Assembly: GCF_000003815.2 (NCBI RefSeq)
Contig: NC_049982.1
Location: 14,161,704-14,225,703 of the forward strand
DNA: 64,000 bases
Direction: 5' to 3'
Source: Branchiostoma floridae
Taxonomy: Eukaryota > Chordata > Leptocardii > Amphioxiformes > Branchiostomatidae
The notes under the pieces are model-generated. The model made no database searches. It was not told where the DNA came from and saw nothing but the letters and a program-made list of their open reading frames with translations. The position numbers and the translations under genes were made by a program. Shown here piece after piece: positions 1 through 11,800 of this stretch. The first letter of the stretch is position 1. Every line of letters begins with the position of its first letter.

Positions 1-2646
1 AATCAGTTTAATCCAGCTCTAGTAGATAATAGGTATTGAAGTGTATTTAGCAATTAGATGAGTTGATTAAATTATGTAGTTGAATATTGAACATAACACG
101 ACTTTGTTTATCATGGTGTAATTACAGTAGTCAGCAAATACCATCACAACTATCCAACATCATATAGGTTTGTTTTGGTGCATATCGACTCAAAGATAAC
201 AACAACAAAATAACAAGAAGGAATCCTACTCGTACAATTGTTAACAAATAAAAGCATCTGCACAATATTTAATGATGTTAGAAAAAAGTTTTCTTTAAAT
301 CTAACCCTAACTTGTCCCCTCACTGCAATACTGCTCTCACTCTCAGCCATGTATTTGAGCTGCAGCTTGTTTGGGGTCATATGCCCATTCATGGTCACCC
401 CTATACTCTTTGCCCTTTTAACAGAGAATTCTTCTAGAGCCATTCTATATAAATGGGAAGGAGAGGTACATTTAGTGCTGTGGGCCGACTACCATACATT
501 CTTCTCATGCATTCCTCGCAAGAAACAAAACAAGATGTATCTTTAACTTGATGATACGCCTCGTGCCCTGTAATACCCTAATGGTAGGGATTACAGTCAA
601 GTCAAGGTGGCTCAGCGGTGTATCCTAAAATAGACATTTCACATGAAGTAGTAAAACCCATGACAGGGTTAGGTCACCCTCTAGCCTTTCCTATTACAAA
701 ACAAATGCTGTCCTAATTTCTGTCATCTAAATGTCACAATAACATATTCAGTTGTTACGCTATTTGTATGGTAACAGTCATGTATCCAGGCTGAACTGAT
801 GCAGTTGTAATACTAGTACATGTTATGTGTATTGCAACTGCATCAACTGTTCAGATATTTTGCATAGAATTTTTGATGATCTAACAAAGCTACTGTACAT
901 CTAGCATAGATAAAAGCTTAGTAAATGGTATATTTGTCTTGTATGCTTGGATCTCCTATAGTTATGGTTGTAAAATTGCCTAAATTATAATCATATACAT
1001 ATATCGATGAATTTTCGACAGTCAGATAGAACATTATGTAATCAAAATGAATCATGAAAGACTTGTGAGAGATTTTGTACTACTTAACCCTGCTGCCTAA
1101 CCCTATGATCAATAGAAAATTGGTAACCAAATGGCTACTTAAGTGTACTAACTAAAGGTTAAACGTATGTAGATTATGTTGCTCTCTGTCCATTTTAGTT
1201 GGAATTGGAAGCACTGACATTCTATCAAATTAGGCTGTGAAGGGGAGGTGCCTTGACCAAAGCACATTTGCATGATATTTTTCCTCTTCCCTGTTATGGC
1301 CTACACTTCTTTTATAATTCTATTTTATTAATTGCATTCCCTAGAACTTTTAATTTTCTTGCAGACCGAATTGATACAAGTTGATGTTACCTGCACAATA
1401 GGATGGCAGATTAAGATACCCATCTGCTTCAAAGACTGATATTTTCATAGTGGTGTTGGCAACAGCTGGTTTGCAATGCTGTAATAAAGAATAGTCCATC
1501 TACTTTTAAGGACGAGCCATTTCCATGGGTGATTTGTATCTGTCCACTGATTATTTTGGTAACGTCATCGGAACTTGTCACATGCACTGTTCACCCTGCC
1601 CTTTTCCATTACTTTCAAGTTAGTGATTGGCACTATGCAGTGGTGTTTTGATGAATATTTGATATTGGGTTTGATCAGACATAGTGGTGCCTACCCTGCC
1701 CTCGACCATGATAACCTGCAGAACGTTACCATCATCTCACAAGAAGGAAGGCTACAGAAGACTAGTCATTTCTGATTTTCATGTACATGTATGGATAGGC
1801 GGGGCCATAGTGAAAAGCTCTATGAACAATGTAGAAGATGTTTTTGGACTGTCATCACAGGTAATAGTAATACCTACTAAAATTATTGCACTAATGGTTC
1901 ATGCTATGTTTTACATATTTTGTGTAAAGCATTGGATGTTGGCAATCTTTACAGCACTCACCAACATTTCCTGCACTGTCTACTTGTGACTGAGACCTTT
2001 GGCTCATGCTGTCACGCCCCCTTTTCTGTTCAGTTTTTTATTACACAATCAGTTTACACAGCAAATGGGGTGAGCCACTTGACTAACCTGACCTTTGTAC
2101 CCAAGCAGTGCCATTGTGAAAAACTATTTCACTATGCTGATGTCATGTTCTGTCGTCTGAAAATCAATCATGTAGAAAAAATGGAAAGTCACAGCAGAAT
2201 GCATTTGTCATCCACTTTTTTTGTTATTCTGCTAGTCATTTACTAAGTGTGGCTTTATGTTCAAGTCTCTAAGTTGAACAACTAGATAAATGATTATTGA
2301 TAAGTTAGAGAAGGGGTAATTCTTTAAAAGCCGTCATAATGTCATATCTATCAGTAGACACAAGTCTAGTCATGGTTGCGCAAAGGTCAGCATGGCACAT
2401 TTCAGACAAGGTCAGGCAAGTTGCTGTGGCTTGTTTACCACAACTTTTCTGTGCTGATGGCTTAGATAATGGGGAAGTTGACTCTGTAATTATGGCTTTC
2501 TCTCATTATTCCTACATCAGCATAACACCTCAGTTGAGTCTAGCTTTGTCTGGTACCCTTGCCCCAGGCTAAATATGTTCATGTGTAGAGTTGTACTGAC
2601 CGAACCACAAACATTAACTGTATTGTATTTTTATGTGCTGTTTCAG
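1..2646. other. 5' flank or first-intron sequence of PPARGC1
   Basis: This stretch precedes the first recognisable coding exon of the PGC-1 gene. That exon starts at an acceptor and has no initiator methionine, so this interval is probably intron 1, with the start-codon exon either at the left edge, outside the window, or in the weak candidate at 1822-1860. I see no other conserved coding signal; the open frames here are short and AT-rich. Confidence 0.6.
1822..1860 (+). CDS. Candidate initiator exon of PPARGC1 (weak)
   Basis: An ATG at 1822 opens 13 codons (MNNVEDVFGLSSQ) that end exactly at a good donor (CAG then gtaata) in phase 0. That is the phase needed to join the acceptor at 2647. 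The short acidic start is reminiscent of PGC-1 N termini, but the conserved tryptophan found near the vertebrate N terminus is missing and the start context is poor. The match could be chance; the true first exon may lie upstream of the window. Confidence 0.2.
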
Positions 2647-2844
2647 CTTCAGGAGAATGTGGCAGAGAATGCAAGCCTGCCACAGCTGTCTGACGGGCTG
2701 GACTCTCTGATGGACCTGGGTGGAATCGACACAGATATTGACTGTGAGGGCTTTCTCAGTGCCTTGAAATGGTACAATGAACAGTCTGGCATTGTCTCTA
2801 CACACCTGGAGGCCACTGACACGCTGGAAGACCAAGCAATACAG
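2647..2844 (+). CDS. PPARGC1 coding exon (N-terminal acidic region)
   Basis: Acceptor tttcag, donor acag/gttagt, 66 codons, phase 0 at both ends. It encodes a Leu/Asp-rich run ending in a segment (FLSALKWYNEQSGI) that aligns with the FLGGLKW region of PGC-1alpha exon 2, which is part of the activation domain. This match fixes gene identity and strand at the 5' side. Confidence 0.9.
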
Positions 2845-5800
2845 GTTAGTAGGTTGTGTAATGTTTGCTGTCTTGTGACCAATGTAAAGGTATGTCAGCT
2901 GGGGGTCATTATATGTGTGACTGTGTGAAGAAGACTAACCAAAGTACGCAGGTAACATAATCGTCATTAGATACTGTGTAAAGGTATTTTTGTGTGTGTA
3001 TTGTACAGTCACTGATAATATGTGAAACACTTATCAACAAGACCTTTGTGTTCCATTGATGTCATTTAGCCAAGTGAAAAGGCATTATCTCTTTAATCTA
3101 CTATGTAATGGGACTGTGGGGACTATTCAGGGTATTGTCTTACCTGTGTGTCTGATAGTACTATCTGAGGTGAGACAAGGTGGTGAATGTGTTACACAAG
3201 GGATACAATGAAACTCAAGGTCATTGTTAATCCCAGACAACAAGCAATCGCCTTTTTTTTTTTATTGACAGGATAGATAATAAAGTTGTTGAGGACCATG
3301 ACAACTAAAACAGCCATGTCGTCAAGATGCTCAGGTTGCATTTTTGTGTGTGTTGGCAGGCTGGCAAGCTGGCTCCTTGCCAGAATGTTGACACTTACAC
3401 AATGTGTATTATGTACTATGTAGCCACCACAGTATGGATATGATAATGGTTTTAGTCTGTGAGATATTTCAGCGGTGACAACTTGATGTGAAATATTAGT
3501 TTTGAGACACTGTGACACCATAGGGAGTTGTTGCAGGTGCTACATTTTGCTACACATTTCTTCACTCTGCAAAGTGAATAATCTGGAACAAAACACAAGG
3601 TGCTTTTGGGTAACCACAACAAATGACAGTTTTTCTGTAAACCAGAAGAGGGAGAAGTGTAAAAATTCTTTACCGCAAGAAAGATATTAAATCTATTCAA
3701 TAATTTGAGTAAAGTAGTACTTGTAGATACAGTAGTACATCATTTTATGTGTTCAGCCATATATTTACCCATTTGCCATCTAAGCATCTACTCTCACCTC
3801 TCAAATAAACGTACCGGTACGTTTATTTTTTTCCGCCTCAAAATCCACCCGGTACGTCCTTATTTTAGACGGTACGTTTATTTTTTTTTCAAATTGGGGC
3901 TTTCTTTACTAACCAGGGACCCAAAAAATATTGAAAGTTTGGTATTTTCTGCCCATATTTCCGCGGTATTTTTGCTTAATATTCACTATTTTTCGGACGA
4001 GGCATCGCGGATTTCCCTGCCCCTAGCGCTATGACCCAAACATAACTAGGGATGCGTACCGGTACGCAGGACCAGTTCTGGACTTGCAAAAACGTTTTGG
4101 TTCAGGTCCAAAAACAGCGGAACACAAGTGATTCGGTACTGGACTCGTAAAAAAATATATCCTTTTCGTTTAAGACCATCTTTAACCTTCCAAAAATCTT
4201 GAAATGTTGCGCTGAACAAAGACGAAAACATCGAGGTCACATGCTACACACACGGTCGCTTACTTCCGTAAATTCTCTATCAAAACACAGAAATTAACCA
4301 CCAACCAAACAAATTAAAAAGTTACCAATACTTTTCCACTATTTTTCACCCGTAGTCAACTTGTTTTAATGTTCCAGCAACGAAAAAATCATTCCAAAAC
4401 AAAGCATAGCGTTCAATCGGCTCGAAAAGATCCGCCATGTTGGATTCATCAACTCACGCCGAATCTCGCGGTAATGCGCGAGAGAATCATATATTTTCTG
4501 CAGTACCCGTATATCTCGATAGGGGGCAGTGTCTATGACCTTGGTTTCTGCAACATTGAAAATAGCACAAGTGGTGAATAAGGTAATTTAAGTTGGAATG
4601 TTTCTTCAAAATGTTATTTTGTAACAATGATTATAAAATAAACTTCTTTTTTTATTTCTTCAATTTTTATTTTCAGTCATTTTTTTACTTTTATTTTAAT
4701 CTTTGTTGATGGTGTGACACTCAGATAAAGAAAATATGTGCAATAGCATGGGAATTATTCTGTTCATTATTTATACAATTAACTGATATGGTAATAAAAA
4801 ATAAAAAATAAAAAATAACTGATATGGTACTGAGTCATAAATAAATAAAAAGAGCCTACCTGCTTATCATCTTCTCTTGGACTGAAGTAGCATGGGCACA
4901 GTTTACATGTCAATTTGGTAATTTTCCGGGGGGTACTTTTATTCCAGGGGGTACTTTTATTAGATTTTGAAGATTTGTCCGGGGGGTACTTTTATTCCAG
5001 GGGGTACTTCTATTTGAGAGGTGAGAGTAATCTAATTCATGGTATTTCATGTTTCAAATTTGCGTACTATATATGCGTGATATATAATATGACAAGCTGA
5101 TGATAACGTATATGCAATTTTATCCATTGAGAAATCTGCCACTGTTATTATTAATCTTAGCCCATAATTGTAGCATTAAGGGAATACAGAAAATGATGAT
5201 AAAAGTTGTATTGAATGATGATGTAACAGCTTCAGCAAAATACTTCTAGTTTAGTGTGTATCGAAATATATATTGAATTTGTTAATGACACAATCCATTT
5301 TTCTGATAGATTACCAGAGAGATTTTATATGTCTGTCCAGCTTTGAATATTGCTGTGGAAATTGATTGCATAAACCTTTAAGTTAGCTTTCTGATATGAT
5401 TAAGCTGTACCTCCTGCACCGTTCTTTGTCTAATCATTTATTATTCATTGTGTGTTACTGTGAACCGGGCAAGTAGATATTACGCGTACACGCATGATAC
5501 TCTTAGGTTTAATGCAGGCCGTTGTTATTTGTTGAGTTATGGCATGTCTTGTACGCAAAGAGGCATCCAATTGAGGTGGCTATTCTCACCATTGGGATAT
5601 TGATAGGTAGCCTGGAAAGCAAATGCAGGTGATGTATCGCAGGAAATGGAATTGGTTTTGAAAGACCGGAGATGGAAATAATGGAACCTGCAGTTCTGCA
5701 AGAAGAGTTGTACATGTTCCTGCCTGCATGGTTGAAGTTTGTCTGTATCACTTTTATAGGTGTTGACCTTGAAAGAAAGCATACATTCAGAGGATATTGG

Positions 5801-8800
5801 ATGCACGGATTTATAACATTCATACATTGTAGTAGTCAAATTTCATCTTGCCATTGTTTTTAGCAATACCAAAAGAACTTTATTTGGAAAACCACATTGC
5901 ATGAAAGGTCAGAATGAGCAACACTGGATGTTTTAGACAAATAGTAATTACAGATACACATTTAGGAGGAGCAATAGCAGATAGGCACGTAGTTGCATTG
6001 TTCTCTGGTTTCCACTCATTGTTCTAAGTGTTTTGGCTTGTGGTTCTTCCATCATTGTCTCTGCCTCTTAGTGGTAATATAGCCAGTACTTCACCATTGC
6101 TAGTGGAAAGGATCCTGGTTGACCTGCTTTTGTAGGCTGGTAATTTTAGATCACTTCTGGAAAGAATCCCTGGCCCAGCTGGGATTGCCCAGCTGTGTTG
6201 CTATGTAGCCATTCAGCTGGTACAGAATAGAATAATGCTGCTGAAGGCATCTGAGATACATGTACAACTTACACAAGTACAGGCCATACAGTTTTAATCA
6301 CTGTGACAGAGTTGTTATCTATGTTCATGTAACTTCAGTCTGACACTCTCACTTACTTACTAGTGTAAATGTGTTGCAAAATGTAAGGTTAGGGTATTAG
6401 ACAAAGGCTAAACATTGATTTGGTGGTCTTAACAATCAAATTAATTTTTTTTGAGGGGTGTCCAGAAATTTCACGCTATATTCTATAGTATAAGTTAAAA
6501 CTAGAGTTCCACAAACACATACCTTTGCCAAATAAACCAGGTTTGTTATGTAGAATGATGTCTGTAGACAAATGCGTTACTCATTTCATTTTCTTTATAA
6601 TTAAATGCTTGTAGTTGGTTTATAAAATTTCGGCATTTATTATGCAAATTAGATCCCAATTTACAATTAATTGATATCAAATTGTATCAAGCATTACTAA
6701 AGCTATCAGCATACCAAAAATCATGATGATCCTTTGATCCATTCTTGACTTATTCTCTTTCAAAGTCTTTAAATACACCTCTTACTCTCTTCCCTCTTTC
6801 TCAGTTACATATGTGACAACTTTGATGAAAGTACTATAGTTTGACAAGTTTGACAAGTTTTGACAAGTTTTATTGCAACATGTACGACATAGCAGCTGAT
6901 AGCTGAATTGCGTCGACATTCACATACTACAAACAGCTGTAGTAAAAAAAAAACGGGCACACTATTAAAAACTTTACATAATGTCCTACAAGCAATTCTG
7001 TACTAGAATATTGTAGGGTATTCGTCTTAAAATTTATAATAAGTATAAAATATCAAGTTGCCATACAAACGCTGTATCATTACTGAGTAATAAACATATC
7101 AGAAGCGGTTTCTAATGAGTAATTACTTATTCAGTAAGTATACCAGGTATGGTATCGGTGAGTTCTTATGTCTGTTAGTTCGGCAAAATGGAATGTCCAG
7201 TTTCTCAGAACTGCGAGTGGTACGTCCCATCGTTTGCTGTCTGGATGGGGGGAGCCAGTCCCGGAACTCTGATGACCGTAGTAACGACTCCGCGAATGTA
7301 GTGCAGATACTCATCCGTCGGTCTGCTAAGGTGTTGAGGTCAAGTGAGGAGAGTGCCGAAGCATAGTCAGTATATTGAGTTCCGAGGATAATCCTGCAAG
7401 CTCTCTTTTGAATTCTCTCAAGTTTTGCTGTTTGGACCTTGGTGAGTGACGAGTGCCACGCCGGTGCCGCATACTCAAGCGCGGGTCTCACATACGACGT
7501 GTATACTGACTTAATGGGATGCAGTGGATTTATGAACTTTTCCTAATCAATTATGCAAGTTAGCTGTAAACTTGCATAATAAGTATCACATTATATAAGT
7601 CTTCATTTAGGCTATCTACATGCCGAAAATCATGACGATCCGTCAACACGTTAATATTTTCTCATTAATTATGCAAATGAGATCATCATTTGCATGATAA
7701 ATATGTATTGACATTTCTCTCTTTCTCAGTTACATATGTGACAAGTTTTAAAGCCCTATCATGGAATGTAGTGAATTTATAAAATATCCTCATTAATTAT
7801 GCAAATTAGCTGTTGATTTGCATAATTGATATCTCATTATGTAGGTCTTCACTTATGCTACCTACATACAAAAAACATGATGATCCATCAACATGTTCAT
7901 ATTTTCTCATTAATTATGCAAATGAGGTCATCATTTGCATAATTGATATCTGTCGACATTTCTCTCCTTCCCAGCTACATATGTGACAAGTTTGAAAGTC
8001 CTATCATGGAATGTAGTGGATTTATTATTTTTCCTCATTAATTATGCAAATTAGCTGCTGATTTGCATAATTAGTATACCATTATGTAAGTCATCACTCA
8101 TTCTATGTACATACCAAAAATCATGACGATCCGTCAACACGTTGTAGAGTTATTCTCATCCAAAGTTTGAAAGGAAACCGGCGCCTGCAGTTCCAAAAAA
8201 GCCGCTAGGGGGCCCAAACTCACAGCACTTACTCTCTGCCTCGAGGGCTATCTACCACTCAAAAATCATGATCACAGCATGTCCAGAACACGAGATATCA
8301 AAAATTGAGGTTCTGCTGCAGTACCTTAGCAAGCCGCTAGGGGGCCCATTATCGAACTTGACCTTCGTTTTCCCGACCCCTACCCACCTACCAAATATTA
8401 TTGGGATCCATCCAAGACTTCTTGAGTTATGCTGTTAACAGACAGACACACAGACACACAGACACACACACAGACTCACAAGCCCAAAACATAACCTTAG
8501 CCATTCTGGCAAAGGTAATTAGTAGTATGATTTATATGTGTGACAGGCCTAACAGGTTTTGGTGTATATTTACATCTCAGCACCTTATACGGTGCATAAA
8601 TTGCCTTGTTAAGTATATCCAAGTTTGGGAACTGACCCCGACCAGCTATGCACTACTATATAAAAGATCAAAGTAAATCTGGTAATGAGGTATTTCACCT
8701 CATCATATAAGTGCATGCTCTTCCTGGAGCTGCAGTATGTGAACAAAATAGGGCAAATGAAAGTTCAGCTCTGCTGTAGAAGATTTACTGTCTCTGTCAG

Positions 8801-11800
8801 TGTTTTAAGACATTGTCACTTGACTTGCTCTGCATGTGTTGTAATTTATATTCAGCTCCAAGGTCAAGTTGATGTACCTGATCATCTCTCTCTTGGCTAC
8901 AAAGTAATTCTTGCAAGCTTTCAAAACTTTGACGTCAAATCCGATGTCACTGTACCTGAAATCATCTTTTTGTTATGGTATCGCCACTGATAACTTGTTC
9001 AACATATGAAGCCATGTGGCAAAAATAGGAAACCGTGTGCCTACCTTACTGTATTTCAAACCATCAAGCAGGAGAGAATATGATGGCAGGGTGATTTTCC
9101 TTCATACATGTGTTCAAGTTCAAAGTTAGTACAGAAATTGGCGCAATATTTTTTTTTTTAACTTAACTGTCTATGATAGGAAATTCTCTGTCCTCAGGCT
9201 GCTGAAATTTGCCTGGCCTTTTATCATTCTGTCAAAGCACTAGCTTGGTACATGTAACATTGGTCTTGAATCAGAAAATCCAATACAAGTTCTTAAGAGC
9301 AACGAATGACTGTAACTGTAGTAGTCCGTCAATCAATAGATTCTGTGTGATATAAATTATTTCAGCCTTGGAGATGTTACAAGGCCATGTGGGCTGTAGA
9401 ATTAATGTTGCATGTCTTTGACATTCATGGATGTTTTTTCAATAGTCTCCGAATTTCAAGCCCGATTCCTTCAAAGCCCAGTACGGTCATGGTTGAGTTT
9501 GAAGTCTCTTAATGTGTTACATGATAAATGATCACATCACCTTGCAGATGGCTCTCAGTCTGACCGTCTCCATCTCACTGATTGGATTTTGTGTTTATTG
9601 TAAATGAAGGTTACAACAGTGGCGGCTGAAGTCCCCCATGCATAAGTCGTGTAATAGTGTTTGTGACTGCAATGAAGTAAGATTATCCTCTGATCATCTG
9701 GCAAGCCTTATTGTGCCCCATGTAAAGGGGCCATAATAATAGCTGTAATCAGTGTTAGGTTTTTATTAGAGCCGTACTGGAAAGTTTCTCGTAATAACCT
9801 AACTCAGGGAGAACACTGCATAGTTGTCATACACATGTACGGTTTTATTTTATTTAAGTTATAGAAACTGTAATAAAGACCACTGGGTTTCAGCCAAAGG
9901 TCAATTTAAGACACAATGGCCTTTTTTATTTCTTTATTCATTTTCTTTACAACACAATGAGTCGAGTAACAGAAGAGTAAAAGTTGCTTTATTGCCAATT
10001 GCAGAGCAGGTTAACAGTGGGTAAGTTAAATAAGGAATGTGACTAGACTTGTAGTTAAAGTTATTAAAGTTGTGCAAGCACTGCACGGTATAGAGTGGTT
10101 CTTGCGCAAACGTTGGAAATTTCAACTAGTATGTGTTGGCAACAAATATTGAAAATACTGCAGAAAACATTGATCGTTTTCAGCCTAAAATGTTTTTAGT
10201 GGGAGAGGACATTATCTGGTAGTGGGGTGTGCTACCACCCAATGTGTGAGAACTCCCCAAGGACATTACAATCTGATTGGATTGCATCCATTAGTGATAA
10301 ATCTGAGAGCTGATCATCAGTCAGCCTGTGTTGGGAGTTATGCTTGGCTGGACATGCTGCCTAATCCTACAACAGATTGAACTTGGCCTCTCTCTGTCAC
10401 AAGACTAGAAAGTAAAGGAACTGCAATATTTTACAGGGGAGTGGTCAAGTTAACATATATGTACATTGAGTTGATAGGCTTTTGATACACAAATTATTTT
10501 TCACAAGTTTTAAGGTAACCTTCAAAATATGTATTTGGTAATACAAACAATTCTTTTTATTATGCATAGCGTGTCATCATGAGAGAAGAAAAACATTCTT
10601 AAATATCCTTCAAATTGTCTTATCTATTATTGATAACTTACTTCACAATGTGTAACCATCACATCTTCTATAGTTACCCACACTCAGAAGTAAAGTTCAA
10701 GATGTGCAAAAAGTAAAACTTAGATGTGTGAAATGCAGACTTCTTAAGCCTGTTTTTCTTCTGGCTAGGTGTTATAAGCAATGTAAGGTGACCTTTGTTC
10801 CCCCAGCCTGGTGGTGGCTACCTCACCCATTCAGTTGAAGTGACTTGTATTCATCAGTGACACATTCCTCGAGCTGTACATTAGTCTTCCCCAAGCTCTC
10901 TAACATGCCACAAAAAGGTCGCACGTGCAAGATTGCAATTAGCCCATACCTGTCCAGTCCAGTATTTCCATGTTAAGTAGTTAGATTGTGTTGTTGACCT
11001 TCTGGTGGCATAATTACCGCAGCGATCCCAGCTACTGAATTTGCTCTCGGTTTTGCATACTAAACAGGTCTGATGACCTAACGATAATGAAGGGCATATT
11101 CTATACAGAGTATAATGTAATCTATCATTTTCCTCTGGGGAAAAGGCTGGATTTGGATAGTACAGTACTTCATAGGAAAGGTAATCAAATGGGGGTCAGG
11201 TTAGGAAGTTAGGCAAGTATTCAAACAAGCTAACCATCTAAATTTTTAGCATTGCAAATTAACACTGTTGAGATGTCTACTCCTTTGAAGGCCAAGCAAA
11301 ACTGCATGTTGCAGAGATCTGGTAGAGATCTGCATGCAGTCTGCTATAGGTGACATACGTGTATTCTGTCACCTCTAGAGTGCTAAATCTAAATTGCATC
11401 ATTGTCATACTTGGTACCACACTGCATAAAACACCTGGTCTGTAGTCCAGCTGTTGAAAAAAAAGAAGGGTTTTCAAAACTGATCAATATGGAGAAGTGT
11501 GTGCATGTATCATATTTTTTTTGTATGTGTGTGTGTGTGTGCGTGTTTGTGATAGCTTGTGTGCTGCCGTGTACCACACTTTTCTTCCCTATAGGTAGAT
11601 TTGGTTCTTTAACATGTTCAAAGTACATTTTTTACTGTCCCAAGTGTAATCAATGTATTGTCCTGTTTCACAAATGTCATTTTCATATCCGTGTTTATAT
11701 CTTTCTTTCATCTAGGTACCTTGTTGTTCACAGGAAACTTTGGATGCTGAAAATGAAGCAGGACTGCTGGCCATCCTTAATGAGTCCTTTGACAGCATGG

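Larger units (their letters stand above)
6530..8480. repeat. Interspersed repeat with 246-bp tandem units carrying octamer pairs
   Basis: Between about 7514 and 8150 a unit of about 246 bp is repeated: ATGCAAAT-type motifs at 7553, 7799 and 8044 share one context (ttagctg) and those at 7671 and 7917 share another (gaggtcatc-like). Each is followed by an inverted partner ATTTGCAT, making imperfect palindromes. The array ends in a non-repeated tail (8150-8480) with CCGCTAGGGGGCCCA boxes. A related, diverged copy lies at about 53380-54065. The left part (6530-6837) was split from the rest by a LINE. Confidence 0.8.
2845..11715 (+). other. PPARGC1 intron with nested repeats
   Basis: An 8.9-kb intron between the first two visible coding exons. 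It contains the terminal-inverted-repeat element at 3789-5029, the octamer-motif repeat array at about 6530-8480 with a LINE tail nested in it, and a TG microsatellite near 11527. I see no supported exon inside it. Confidence 0.75.

Noticed and set aside
603-640. A-box-like word (ggtggctcagcgg), suspected SINE or tRNA
   Set aside because: No B box (GTTCGA-type) follows at the right distance and no cloverleaf can be drawn.
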